DNA of 64,000 bases from Tillandsia leiboldiana. Taxonomy: Eukaryota > Streptophyta > Magnoliopsida > Poales > Bromeliaceae. The position numbers were made by a program, and so were the translations under genes. The stretch lies in contig CM055066.1 in NCBI GenBank assembly GCA_029204045.2, positions 18,052,484 through 18,116,483 on the forward strand, in the 5' to 3' direction. Below, piece after piece: positions 21,520 to 33,676 of this stretch; within the stretch, counting starts at the first letter, position 1; each line of letters opens with the position of its first letter. The notes under the pieces are model-generated. The model had not been told where the DNA came from and ran no database searches. It saw only the letters and a list, made by a program, of their open reading frames with translations.

Positions 21520-23339
21520 TGTGGGTACCGTCTCCAAGAACCACGGTCTGCCCACTAAGTCTACCAGAGGCAAGAGATAGAGAAAGGAATGATAATAAGA
21601 TAAATAAGCTGGAAAAGAATCTACAGCTATCATGCCTCTATCTACTATGCTCAATAAGAAGAGACTATGGATGATGGAATGCAGTCACACACTGCTGACA
21701 ACATGTCACAAGTACTAAGCCCAAGACGCTCTACTATGACACATGCTACACCATCACTCTCTCAGTACATCACAAATCTCAGCGACTGCCCACCCGGGTC
21801 CAGTCGAAACAAGCCTGCGCCCCCTGGTGTATCAACCAGGGTGTCCAAACGGACAAACTCAATATCTCACACAGTGACCCCATGGTAGCACGGCCAGGGG
21901 TATCAAGCGACCTCTAGTACATGAACTAGGCGCATCATCGAAGCCTCGTCAGGCTCGGTATCATCATCGCAGCCTCATCAGGCTCGGAATCATCAACGCA
22001 CCCGGGGCGTGGTTCGAGGGGTGCGACCCCACCGAACTCAAGTATCTCATCAGTATCACTGTCTCACAAGTGGCTCCTGCAGGCTGTGGTCCTCGATCAA
22101 ACAGATCGGTATCTCGATGCTCAAAGCACAAACTCAGTCGGAGAACCCTCCACGACTCAATCTCACAACACAGGCCCACTCAACGAAGGTACTACACAGC
22201 TGGGACCACCGTCTCTCCCACGGCTCCCACAACACAACTCCACTGAACTCAACACTCAACTCACGGCCGGAGCTACTCCACGGCCAGATCTACGGAGGGT
22301 CCGAAACCCTGGGAGACTAACATCTACGTCCCCAAGAGAGAAAGCAGCCCTTAGAACCCAGATCACTCGAATCCGCTCGGGCGGCTAAGTTTATAAGAAA
22401 CCATGTCATTTATTTCAGAAAATCATTCGATCTGAGAGAAAGCCATCTTTATAATGATTTTTAGTCTTTTTTAGGAAACCCTTTGAAATCAAGTTTTATG
22501 CCCAAGCCTCGAAGAGCTGATGCCTTCGTCCCAACGGACGAGAACAGACTCAGACAACCTTGCGAGGCTTGGAAGAAACATTGGCTGACCAAAATCATGT
22601 ATTTATCCAAAAAGGTTCTGGGTTCAAGGTCCTGCTAACACACGTGCACCACGACCCCAACCTGGTGGTGACGAGAAGAACAGTGGAAAGGAAAACCCCC
22701 GGGACCACCGTTTATCTGAAACGGCTCCCCAAAATGCTAACACTGGCCTAACCCAGCCACCAGACCCCACTCGGCCCCCCGGGCCCGAGTGCAACACCCG
22801 TCCCACAACACTCTGACCACTCGGCCCACTACCCGGGCGAGGAAACTCTAAGTCCCGAAGGATAAGAAAAGTGCGGGATGTCTAAAGCATAAAGGAACCT
22901 AGCCCAAATTAAGGTTCACAAATGGTCTGGTCAAACTCATGCACATATGACGGGGGTGCTAGTTAAGTTCCAAGAAAACACTTAAACTAGCATGCAATCC
23001 TATCACAATAGAATTAGAAGAAAGTCCGTAGACTTGGAGAGAAAACCAACCCACCTCAGAAAGCCACCAATTGCTCGTCGACACTTGCAATTGGCACAGC
23101 GGCTTACCTGGCCTCCAAGGGGTCCGCACGCAACCCGAAGCCCGATGCCAGAATCCGCACGCGAATCGGGGCACGCCGTGTCCAACCACGAGACCGCTCA
23201 CCCAGCGGACGCCCCGAAACAAACCCGCGGCTCCACGCGGCGAAGAAACACACAACCAGCCTCGACGGAAGCTAAAAACAGCGCCGCAAGCTGCCAGAAG
23301 CGAAGAAATCGCAAAATTAAACAAAACGGTCAAAACCGG

Positions 23340-23825
23340 GCATCTGACGGCGAAAAACAGCCTCCGTCAGCGAAAACCAGCGCCCGACGGCGAAAAACAG
23401 CACGCGGCGGCGAAAACCAGCTCCGTCGGCGAAAAACAGCGCCCGACGGCGAAAAACAGCACGCGGCGGCGAAAACCAGCTCCGTCGGCGAAAAACAGCG
23501 CCCGACGGCGAAAAACAGCACGCGGCGGCGAAAACCAGCTCCGTCGGCGAAAAACAGCGCCCGACGGCGAAAAACAGCACGCGGCGGCGAAAACCAGCTC
23601 CGTCGACGAAAAACAGCTCAAAACCAGCTTGCGAAATTCCTGCGAAAACCGCTCGCGAAATCTGCCGGCGAAAACTGCGAAAAACGGCTCCGTCGGCGAA
23701 AAACTGCGCCCGACGGCGAAAAACAGCGCGCGGCGGCGAAAACCAGCTCCGTCGGCGAAAACCAGCGCCCGACGGCGAAAAACAGCTCGCGGCGGCGAAA
23801 AACAGCGGCCGACGGCGACCAACGG
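23340..23825 (-). repeat. 59-bp tandem repeat (GGCGAAAAMCAGC)
   Basis: 59-bp units (starts near 23382, 23441, 23500), each made of three roughly 20-bp subunits with GGCGAAAAACAGC or GGCGAAAACCAGC. This LTR has one unit more than the other LTR (about 30755-31165). Confidence 0.9.
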
Positions 23826-23999
23826 GCTCCGACGGCGAAAAAAACGGCGCCGGCACGCAACCCGAGGAGTCGCCCGCCGTCCGGGAGCACGCCGCGCGGC
23901 GAAAACCCAGCCGCGCGACGAGGGAGGCCCGCCGCACGGCGCCCAACCCAGCCGAGCCGCGCAGCGACCCGCTGCGCGGTGCCGGAGCGCACCGCGCAG

Positions 24000-24660
24000 C
24001 GCCCCGCGGCGCTGCGCGCGGCGCCCAGCGGCGCTGCGCGCGGTGCCCAGCGGCGCTGCGCGCAGCGCCCTGCGGCGCTGCGCGCGGGCCCGCGCGCAGC
24101 CCACTGCGCTGCGCGCGGTCACGCGCGCCCGCGCGCCCGCACAGGCCCGCGCGCGGCCCGCGCGGCCCGCGCAGGCCCGCACAGGCCCGCGCGCGGCCCG
24201 CGCGGCCCGCGCAGGCCCGCGCAGGCCCGCGCACGCCTGCGCGCGGCCCGCGCAGGCCCGCGCGCGGCCCTGCCGCGCGCGGCGATGCCGCGCGCACCTG
24301 CGCGCGGCCCAGCGGTGCCGCGCGCACCCGCGCGCGGCCCTGCCGCGCGCGCCCGCGCGCGGCCATGTCGCGCGCACCTGCGCGCGGCCAAGCAGTGCCG
24401 CGCGCACCTGCGCGCGGCCCTGCCGCGCGCGCCCGCGCGCAGCCATGCCGCGCGCGCCCGCGCGCGGCCAGGCAGCGCCGCGCGCACCTGCGCGCGGCCC
24501 TGCCGCGCGCGCCTGCGCGCGGCCAGGCAGCGCCGCGTGCAGCACTTTGCTGCACGCGGCGCCGTGCCCAGCGGCACCTCGCCGCAGGGTGCTGCCAACC
24601 GCAGCACCCTGGCGCCGCGCGTGCGCCGCTGCGCGCGCGCGCGGCCGCCGGCGACGGCAA
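24000..24660 (-). repeat. GC-rich CG/GCGCGC tandem array
   Basis: Extremely CpG-dense imperfect repeats built from GCGCGCGCC and CTGCGCGCGGCC. The counterpart is at about 31340-32030. Uninterrupted reading frames in all six frames follow from the absence of A/T-rich stop codons and are not genes. Confidence 0.9.
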
Positions 24661-24998
24661 AACCCAGAAAAGCCCCGAAAAAAACCGATAAAATCCGAAA
24701 ATCCCAAAAATCCAAGAATCCATTTTTTTCTTGATTTTTAAACACCAAAAAAAATCCCTAAAGCTCAAAAACTCCAAGAAACCTTAAAAAGGAGAAATTG
24801 CTTACCTCGATGCCGCGCGTCGCACGCCCACGAGCTTCACACGGCCTCCAACGGCGAGTCCAAAAATCCAAGAAGCTCCAATCCCATTTTCTTCTTCTTC
24901 TTCTTCTTCCTTTTCCTCTCTTTTCCTTTCCTTTCTTTCTTTCTTCCTTTCTTTCTCTTTTCCTTTCTTTCTCTGCTGCTACAGGGAGGCTGGGGCCC

Positions 24999-25008
24999 TT
25001 TATATAAA
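24999..25008 (-). promoter_or_regulatory. TATA box, element C LTR
   Basis: The palindrome TTTATATAAA is the clearest TATA in this LTR. Minus-strand transcription would begin about 24970, giving U3 of about 0.85 kb and R-U5 of about 3.9 kb. The copy in the other LTR is at 32373-32382. Confidence 0.65.
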
Positions 25009-25049
25009 GCATAAAGCTTTATTAATTAATTCCGCTAATTAATTAACTC

Positions 25050-25620
25050 CAAAGACTCCAACTCCAACTCACTTTTTGCCTTCGGGCTCTCCGCCGCTGC
25101 CCGGAACCTCCCGAACTCCGCTGTAAATCGAAAATACACGCGCTCACAGCTTTTTCTCTCCAAAAAGCTCATCCGTTGAGGCGGGGTGCTCAAATCACTT
25201 ACCGGCTCCAAAATTGCCAGTTCCAACTCACTTTTTACCTCCGGGTCCCCCGCGTCAGTCCGGAACCTCCCGAACCTCGCTGTAAATCGAAAGTACACGT
25301 GTCCACAGCTTTTTCTCTTCAAAAAGCTCGTCCGTTGAGTCGGGGTGCTCAAATCAATTACCGGCTCCAAAATTGCCAGTTCCGACTCACTTTTTGACTC
25401 CGGGTCCTCCGCGTCAGTCCGGAACCTCCCGAACCTCGCTGTAAATCAAAAGTACACGTGTCCACAGCTTTTTCTCCTCAAAAAGCTTATCCGTTGAGTC
25501 GGGGTGCTCAAATCCATTACCGGCTCCAAAATTGCCAGTTCCGACTCACTTTTTGACTCCGGGTCCTCCGCGTCAGTCCGGAACCTCCCGAACCTCGCTG
25601 TAAATCAAAAGTACACCTGT
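25050..25620 (-). repeat. 160-bp tandem repeats upstream of element C TATA
   Basis: About 3.7 units of 159-160 bp (CTCCAAAATTGCCAG at 25206, 25365 and 25525). They lie just upstream of the TATA on the minus strand, the usual place of LTR enhancer repeats. The copy in the other LTR is at about 32420-32995. The 111-codon minus-strand ORF here simply reads the repeat. Confidence 0.85.
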
Positions 25621-27544
25621 TCCAAGTGTTCCTGAATTTCCGGCACTCCACGGTGAAGTCTGAAATTCCCAATCTCATCCTCAATCGGCCTACAAAGCCC
25701 GGAAAAACCCCGAATCGAGCTGGAGCTTCCGCGTTGATCCGAATCAACCCGGCATCAACTGTAACCTCAGATACAACAAGCTAGAGGCAACTCTCTGCTC
25801 CAAGCCATCTGTGTGGTCGGCGCGCTATCCAATGCCCCGGTACTTTACATTCTCCCCTCCTTCAAAAGGTTTCGTCCTCGAAACCAAGACACACACCCTA
25901 CCCCAAGAAACTTACATCGGGAAATCATCAACTCCAACTCTCTCTCAAAAGAAAAGCAGCCGAAAAATAGCGAAAAGTCCAAAATTTCCAACGGACCGAT
26001 GCCTTCGCCCCGATCAAAACAGAACAGGTTCCCGCATCGCCTCCATTTCTGGAGTAGTCCTCCGAAATTTTTCATTCCGCTGCTATTTTCGGCGAAAAAA
26101 CGGGAAAACAAGGAGAGAGAGAGATGTTGAAGTTGTCCCTGCTGTGGCCGCAACCCAAAACCACAGTCCACCAACTCAACCAAGTAGAGGTGCAAAACTC
26201 TGATCTCAACCACAAGGAAAGGAAGTCATACCAAGTACCAAGCGATCCGCTAACCTGGCGCCCACCAATCGGCAACCCAAACTCATCCTCTCGGCTCTCA
26301 GGTGGTCGCTCTAACTCAACAAACGGGCATCGCCGAACCTTCACTGGGTAAACTCAACCGTAAATTCCATAACTTCACAAGTAAGAATTTCTTCGGTTGC
26401 TTCAGATAGCTCGAATCCTTGTTCGACTCCAACGAAGAAAAGCCGATAGAGTGCGAGGGTTCAATTACACTTCTTCCTACCAGACGAAAATCACGGTCCA
26501 AACTCCCCGCGTAAACTCAAGTCTATAAACATAAACCTCTGCGGCTGGTGGCTTCCAAAAATCGAAGTATCCAAAAGGCAAAAACTCCTCCATTGCTCCT
26601 TAGCAACCAAAACAATCAAGTTTCGCGGGCACATCTCTCGATTAGGTAACCAACATTTCCCCTCTTGGGAGTTGCTGCCCTAACCTCCAGTGATCTTGAA
26701 GCTCTAAGCCACTTCGGAAACAAATCCAAATGTCCACGACGGGTCCGGCTGCTAACCCGTTCAAACACAGCTGGAGAACTCGATCCTTCAAATACTAACA
26801 AACGCAGGCCTCAGTCCATGCACTTGACCGCAGGGCAAGCTCAAAAAGCCTCTACCGGGTTCCTGAACACTAACCGGGCACAGCCCCCGGCTGCAAGGTT
26901 CCATAACCATGTCGACCACTATCACGGTCTCCAATCCAGTATCCTGGCGCCTCAACTGCCGAGAACCTCCAGGTCTCTGTCTCCTCTGAGACACACGACC
27001 CTGAGGCTGGCACCAAGGCAACCTCGATCCACTCCACTATCCCGAAATCAGGCAATACTGGAAGACTCTCTCTCTGGAGCTGGTCCCTCGATCTCCGTCC
27101 CTCCTGGACGTGATCAGCGATCCCCGGTCAATCCATCGCACATGCCCAATCGCTGCATCTACGGTCGGCACTCGCCGAGAATACACAATGAGATAAATGT
27201 CCAGGTGCAGTCCCCTCTCAACATAAACAACCCCGAAGCCTCAACCTGGGTGACAAGGGGCCCACTGCTCAACCCTCGCGGAAACTCGCTCCCGGTGGTC
27301 CAACAGGACGAACCCGACGCCACCAACTCTCGGCGTCCCAAACGAAAGGCGCAAGATCCCGCGCCCTGAAGCTTCTCCAGGATGAACAAATCCTTGAACA
27401 GCTTTCCCATAGCAGCGATCCAGTTCTCGGCCTCCCAAGGCCCCAACTTAAAACCCAAAATCTGCAGGGGATGGGACTGGATGAAGTAGAATAATCGGTT
27501 GGCAACCACTCGCTGCTCCTGCACCATCAGTGGTGCGACCAGGG

Positions 27545-27787
27545 TCAAAATCGACAATGTCGCGGCTGGAGTACTACTGGCGATACCCCGGGAGATGCTC
27601 TCAGCTCAAACATGCGCAACACACGCTCCATGTTCTCCTCCTGGCGCCGCAACGCATCCGATATCTGGGCCCCTTGAGCCCGCAGATCCTGTACCTCACC
27701 CTGCCTAGCCTGCTCGGCAGCCCGCCGTCCGGGCTCCTCAGCTGAGGTCAAACGCCCGCTCGTCGCTGCACGACGTCTCGGCGGCAT
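27545..27787 (-). pseudogene. Truncated gag N-terminus, element C
   Basis: The minus-strand ATG at 27787 starts MPPRRRAATSGRL, the basic opening typical of gypsy Gag. A charged helical stretch follows (RRQEENMERVLRMFELRA) and the frame closes after about 80 codons. No gag core or zinc knuckle follows. It is likely the residue left when coding sequence was lost. Confidence 0.6.
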
Positions 27788-28062
27788 CGCAAGTAACTGA
27801 AACAAAACAAACATCAGGACACAACAACCATACGACCCAATCCAGCGAGAGTCTAAAATTTGCTATCCTTCCTAAAGTATTATGTTGTCTGCAGCCAACA
27901 TAATCACTTTGAGAGAATAACATATCAAATCACTCATCCCAACCCGAGGGAGAGGTAAAAACTCAATCTGGACTCTCGCTAAAAGTCACGACTCTCACGT
28001 AGTCATCCTAATGTCCAACCACAAGCCTAGGGTTTCTAAGTCCTCAATGACCTATAACCTAG

Positions 28063-28074
28063 GCTCTGATACCA
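28063..28074 (-). promoter_or_regulatory. Primer-binding site, element C
   Basis: GCTCTGATACCA, 8 nt from the LTR at 28083. Confidence 0.9.
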
Positions 28075-28200
28075 CTCTAATCTGTCATGCCCCGGGGTCG
28101 AAACTGCGACCCGGGCTCGCTAACAGATCCGCCATCTGTACGGAAACTGCCGTACAGACGAAGCGTCTAGCCTGCAAAAGACAAAACTACAGCTACACAG

Positions 28201-28599
28201 TTGGTATCAGAGCCATTCACCAGCCGGAAATGTGAGATGAGTCTCGGCTGAGCCAGGGTTATATAGCGGGTAGAGCCAGGCTCCCCGGCTAATGACCGTT
28301 GTGAGTGGAGTGCAGCTCCTCACAAGGTCGGCTAAGGCTAGCGAGATGAGTCTCACATCGCCTGGTGCTTGTGAATGTGCTTGAGCTTGACGTGGACGTC
28401 AGGGCTTAAAGGGGGGAAGAATGTAACACCCCCGGAATTTGGATTAGTCCTCTATATAAATGATATAATATGACTAAATCTCTAACCCGGCTATAGCATT
28501 TTGGATGGTAGCAAGATCCAAGAGGAACATGAGAGTTAAGCGCGCTAGAGCTAGAGTAGTTCTAGGATGGGTGACCCCCTGGGAAGTGGGGCGTCACAG
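28201..28599 (+). mobile_element. Cassandra-like TRIM, single-LTR unit
   Basis: Order: PBS TTGGTATCAGAGCC (28201-28214), interior of about 200 bp, PPT AAAGGGGGGAAGAA (28408-28421), then one LTR from TGTAACACCCCC (28422) to GGGGCGTCACA (28598). The LTR carries a 5S rRNA-like segment, the hallmark of Cassandra TRIMs. There is no second LTR and no 5-bp target duplication. Instead CACAG-TTGGTATCAGAGC occurs at both edges, and the empty site in the other LTR reads CACAGATATCAGAGCGG. It encodes no protein. Confidence 0.75.
28504..28587 (+). ncRNA. 5S rRNA-like segment within TRIM LTR
   Basis: The 3' half closely follows plant 5S rRNA: an A-box-like AGTTAAGCGCGCT (28534-28546), then AGAGTAGTTCTAGGATGG and a C-box-like GGGTGACCCCCTGGGAAG to 28586. 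The 5' half is poorly matched, and the usual 5S terminator T-run is absent. In Cassandra this part supplies an internal Pol III promoter. It is not an rDNA gene. Confidence 0.65.
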
Positions 28600-31500
28600 T
28601 TGGTATCAGAGCGGATAAAAAGCTGTACTATAAATTTTTTCTCAACTACAAAGCTGCTACAACACATAGCCTATCTCCCAAAATCAGATGATACAAAAAG
28701 AAGTGCACCTATACAACATCTACAAATCCAAAGGGGAGATAGCTAACAAGAACATAACCCACTCCCACAATCCGGGATGGTACATCTACCTCTCTCTAAA
28801 GTAACAATGCTGGTAGGGAACTATCACGCGACTCCCTGTCGGTCCGTCCAGTCAAGCACAGCAGGAACGGAAGAAAGCCTCAGCAACCTGTCACCGACAG
28901 AGGGTGTGAGAACTACATCCTACAGTAGTTCTCAGTGGGTACCGTCTCCAAGAACCACGGTCTGCCCACTAAGTCTACCAGAGGCAAGAGATAGAGAAAG
29001 GAATGATAATAAGATAAATAAGCTGGAAAAGAATCTACAGCTATCATGCCTCTATCTACTATGCTCAATAAGAAGAGACTATGGATGATGGAATGCAGTC
29101 ACACACTGCTGACAACATGTCACAAGTACTAAGCCCAAGACGCTCTACTATGACACATGCTACACCATCACTCTCTCAGTACATCACAAATCTCAGCGAC
29201 TGCCCACCCGGGTCCAGTCGAAACAAGCCTGCGCCCCCTGGTGTATCAACCAGGGTGTCCAAACGGACAAACTCAATATCTCACACAGTGACCCCATGGT
29301 AGCACGGCCAGGGGTATCAAGCGACCTCTAGTACATGAACTAGGCGCATCATCGAAGCCTCGTCAGGCTCGGTATCATCATCGCAGCCTCATCAGGCTCG
29401 GAATCATCAACGCACCCGGGGCGTGGTTCGAGGGGTGCGACCCCACCGAACTCAAGTATCTCATCAGTATCACTGTCTCACAAGTGGCTCCTGCAGGCTG
29501 TGGTCCTCGATCAAACAGATCGGTATCTCGATGCTCAAAGCACAAACTAAGTCGGAGAACCCTCCACGACTCAATCTCACAACACAGGCCCACTCAACGA
29601 ATGTACTACACAGCTGGGACCACCGTCTCTCCCACGGCTCCCACAACACAACTCCACTGAACTCAACACTCAACTCACGGCCGGAGCTACTCCACGGCCA
29701 GATCTACGGAGGGTCCGAAACCCTGGGAGACTAACATCTACGTCCCCAAGAGAGAAAGCAGCCCTTAGAACCCAGATCACTCGAATCCGCTCGGGCGGCT
29801 AAGTTTATAAGAAACCATGTCATTTATTTCAGAAAATCATTCGATCTGAGAGAAAGCCATCTTTATAATGATTTTTAGTCTTTTTTAGGAAACCCTTTGA
29901 AATCAAGTTTTATGCCCAAGCCTCGAAGAGCTGATGCCTTCGTCCCAACGGACGAGAACAGACTCAGACAACCTTGCGAGGCTTGGAAGAAACATTGGCT
30001 GACCAAAATCATGTATTTATCCAAAAAGGTTCTGGGTTCAAGGTCCTGCTAACACACGTGCACCACGACCCCAACCTGGTGGTGACGAGAAGAACAGTGG
30101 AAAGGAAAACCCCCGGGACCACCGTTTATCTGAAACGGCTCCCCAAAATGCTAACACTGGCCTAACCCAGCCACCAGACCCCACTCGGCCCCCCGGGCCC
30201 GAGTGCAACACCCGTCCCACAACACTCTGACCACTCGGCCCACTACCCGGGCGAGGAAACTCTAAGTCCCGAAGGATAAGAAAAGTGCGGGATGTCTAAA
30301 GCATAAAGGAACCTAGCCCAAATTAAGGTTCACAAATGGTCTGGTCAAACTCATGCACATATGACGGGGGTGCTAGTTAAGTTCCAAGAAAACACTTAAA
30401 CTAGCATGCAATCCTATCACAATAGAATTAGAAGAAAGTCCGTAGACTTGGAGAGAAAACCAACCCACCTCAGAAAGCCACCAATTGCTCGTCGACACTT
30501 GCAATTGGCACAGCGGCTTACCTGGCCTCCAAGGGGTCCGCACGCAACCCGAAGCCCGATGCCAGAATCCGCACGCGAATCGGGGCACGCCGTGTCCAAC
30601 CACGAGACCGCTCACCCAGCGGACGCCCCGAAACAAACCCGCGGCTCCACGCGGCGAAGAAACACACAACCAGCCTCGACGGAAGCTAAAAACAGCGCCG
30701 CAAGCTGCCAGAAGCGAAGAAATCGCAAAACTAAACAAAACGGTCAAAACCGGGCATCTGACGGCGAAAAACAGCCTCCGTCAGCGAAAACCAGCGCCCG
30801 ACGGCGAAAAACAGCACGCGGCGGCGAAAACCAGCTCCGTCGGCGAAAAACAGCGCCCGACGGCGAAAAACAGCACGCGGCGGCGAAAACCAGCTCCGTC
30901 GGCGAAAAAAAGCGCCCGACGGCGAAAAACAGCACGCGGCGGCGAAAACCAGCTCCGTCGACGAAAAACAGCTCAAAACCAGCTTGCGAAATTCCTGCGA
31001 AAACCGCTCGCGAAATCTGCCGGCGAAAACTGCGAAAAACGGCTCCGTCGGCGAAAAACTGCGCCCGACGGCGAAAAACAGCACGCGGCGGCGAAAACCA
31101 GCTCCGTCGGCGAAAACCAGCGCCCGACGGCGAAAAACAGCTCGCGGCGGCGAAAAACAGCGGCCGACGGCGACCAACGGGCTCCGACGGCGAAAAAACG
31201 GCGCCGGCACGCAACCCGAGGAGTCGCCCGCCGTCCGGGAGCACGCCGCGCGGCGAAAACCCAGCCGCGCGACGAGGGAGGCCCGCCGCACGGCGCCCAA
31301 CCCAGCCGCGCCGCGCAGCGACCCGCTGCGCGGTGCCGGAGCGCACCGCGCAGCGCCCTGCGGCGCTGCGCGCGGCGCCCAGCGGCGCTGCGCGCGGTGC
31401 CCAGCGGCGCTGCGCGCAGCGCCCTGCGGCGCTGCGCGCGGGCCCGCGCGCAGCCCACTGCGCTGCGCGCGGTCACGCGCGCCCGCGCGCCCGCACAGGC

Positions 31501-33228
31501 CCGCGCGCGGCCCGCGCGGCCCGCGCAGGCCCGCACAGGCCCACGTGCGGCCCGCGCGGCCCGCGCAGGCCCGCGCACGCCTGCGCGCGGCCCGCGCAGG
31601 CCCGCGCGCGGCCCTGCCGCGCGCGGCCATGCCGCGCGCACCTGCGCGCGGCCCAGCGGTGCCGCGCGCACCCGCGCGCGGCCCTGCCGCGCGCGCCCGC
31701 GCGCGGCCATGCCGCGCGCACCTGCGCGCGGCCAAGCAGTGCCGCGCGCACCCGCGCGCGGCCCTGCCGCGCGCGCCCGCGCGCGGCCATGCCGCGCGCG
31801 CCCGCGCGCGGCCAGGCAGCGCCGCGCGCGCCAGCGCGCGGCCAGGCAGCGCCGCGCGCACCTGCGCGCGGCCCTGCCGCGCGCGCCTGCGCGCGGCCAG
31901 GCAGCGCCGCGTGCAGCACTTTGCTGCACGCGGCGCCGCGCCCAGCGGCACCTCGCCGCAGGGTGCTGCCAACCGCAGCACCCTGGCGCCGCGCGTGCGC
32001 CGCTGCGCGCGCGCGCGGCCGCCGGCGACGGCAAAACCCAGAAAAGCCCCGAAAAAAACCGATAAAATCCGAAAATCCCAAAAATCCAAGAATCCATTTT
32101 TTTCTTGATTTTTAAACACCAAAAAAAATCCCTAAAGCTCAAAAACTCCAAGAAACCTTAAAAAGGAGAAATTGCTTACCTCGATGCCGCGCGTCGCACG
32201 CCCACGAGCTTCACACGGCCTCCAACGGCGAGTCCAAAAATCCAAGAAGCTCCAATCCCATTTTCTTCTTCTTCTTCTTCTTCCTTTTCCTCTCTTTTCC
32301 TTTCCTTTCTTTCTTTCTTCCTTTCTTTCTCTTTTCCTTTCTTTCTCTGCTGCTACAGGGAGGCTGGGGCCCTTTATATAAAGCATAAAGCTTTATTAAT
32401 TAATTCCGCTAATTAATTAACTCCAAAGACTCCAACTCCAACTCACTTTTTGCCTTCGGGCTCTCCGCCGCTGCCCGGAACCTCCCGAACTCCGCTGTAA
32501 ATCGAAAATACACGCGCTCACAGCTTTTTCTCTCCAAAAAGCTCATCCGTTGAGGCGGGGTGCTCAAATCACTTACCGGCTCCAAAATTGCCAGTTCCAA
32601 CTCACTTTTTACCTCCGGGTCCCCCGCGTCAGTCCGGAACCTCCCGAACCTCGCTGTAAATCGAAAGTACACGTGTCCACAGCTTTTTCTCTTCAAAAAG
32701 CTCGTCCGTTGAGTCGGGGTGCTCAAATCAATTACCGGCTCCAAAATTGCCAGTTCCGACTCACTTTTTGACTCCGGGTCCTCCGCGTCAGTCCGGAACC
32801 TCCCGAACCTCGCTGTAAATCAAAAGTACACGTGTCCACAGCTTTTTCTCCTCAAAAAGCTTATCCGTTGAGTCGGGGTGCTCAAATCCATTACCGGCTC
32901 CAAAATTGCCAGTTCCGACTCACTTTTTGACTCCGGGTCCTCCGCGTCAGTCCGGAACCTCCCGAACCTCGCTGTAAATCAAAAGTACACCTGTTCCAAG
33001 TGTTCCTGAATTTCCGGCACTCCACGGTGAAGTCTGAAATTCCCAATCTCATCCTCAATCGGCCTACAAAGCCCGGAAAAACCCCGAATCGAGCTGGAGC
33101 TTCCGCGTTGATCCGAATCAACCCGGCATCAACTGTAACCTCAGATACAACAAGCTCAAGGCAACTCTCTGCTCCAAGCCATCTGTGTGGTCGGCGCGCT
33201 ATCCAATGCCCCGGTACTTTACAGTTTA

Positions 33229-33676
33229 AGAGTCCAGGAGACTCTCTAATTATCTTTATGGCAAGACCTAGGATAAGAGGTAATAAATGTAAAAGGTAAA
33301 GTTTAATAGCAAGCTAAAAGCGGCTAAAAGAGCATATCGAGAATGTAAAGGGCGCATTCGAATTTGAGACTCGTCATGTGGAGCAGGACTCCCTGGGCAA
33401 TGACCCGTCGGACGAGGTACTTTCGAAAGGCTAAAAGTGAAAGTAAAGAGCTAAATGCTTAAAGAAAGAGATTGCCAGTGGCAAAAAGGGAGCTACAAGC
33501 TCGTATAAGACAGAAAAGCAAGTGTTAAGAGCAAAGAGGCCAAGTGCTAAAGTAAAAGAGAAAGAAAAGAGAAAGAAAAGAAAAGAGAAAGAAAAGAGAA
33601 AGAAAAGAAAAGAGAAAGAAAAGAAAAGAAAAAGATAAAATGGGCGTACCTCCGGGGGTGAACGTACAACTGTCGG
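33229..33676 (+). repeat. Element E, 3' LTR piece 2
   Basis: Continues the sequence broken at 21067 and equals 14286-14733 of the 5' LTR. It includes the GA-rich tract and ends with GTCGG, the target of element D. Confidence 0.92.

Larger units (their letters stand above)
21068..25849 (-). repeat. Element C, 3' LTR
   Basis: 4.78 kb. Read on the minus strand: 160-bp tandem repeats (25050-25620), TATA (24999-25008), GA-rich leader, GC-rich arrays (23340-24660), then U5 with hairpins at 21494-21519 and 21121-21142. Long ORFs over 22992-24777 on both strands are repeat artefacts. Confidence 0.92.
25850..28082 (-). repeat. Element C interior
   Basis: 2.23 kb. The PPT signature is at 25850-25885 (minus: GGTTTCGAGGACGAAACC, less purine-pure than in B and D). 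The PBS is at 28063-28074. The only coding trace is a gag N-terminus (27545-27787). Confidence 0.8.
21068..33223 (-). mobile_element. Element C: large-LTR non-autonomous gypsy
   Basis: Minus-strand element of 12.2 kb with a perfect 5-bp target duplication GTTTA (21063-21067 and 33224-33228). LTRs are 21068-25849 and 28083-33223, the interior is 25850-28082. About 10 substitutions plus array-length changes separate the LTRs by eye, making it the youngest insertion here. It has no pol and only the N-terminus of gag. Confidence 0.95.
28083..33223 (-). repeat. Element C, 5' LTR (with TRIM insertion)
   Basis: Same structure as 21068-25849, plus a 399-bp insertion at 28201-28599 and minus one 59-bp unit. 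Its 59-bp array is at about 30755-31165, GC array 31340-32030, 160-bp repeats 32420-32995. Confidence 0.92.

Noticed and set aside
22992..24777. Very long overlapping ORFs on both strands in the GC-rich part of element C (and again at 30406-32151)
   Set aside because: They are open in several frames at once because the tandem repeats lack stop codons. The proteins are Arg/Ala/Pro repeats with no domain, inside an LTR.
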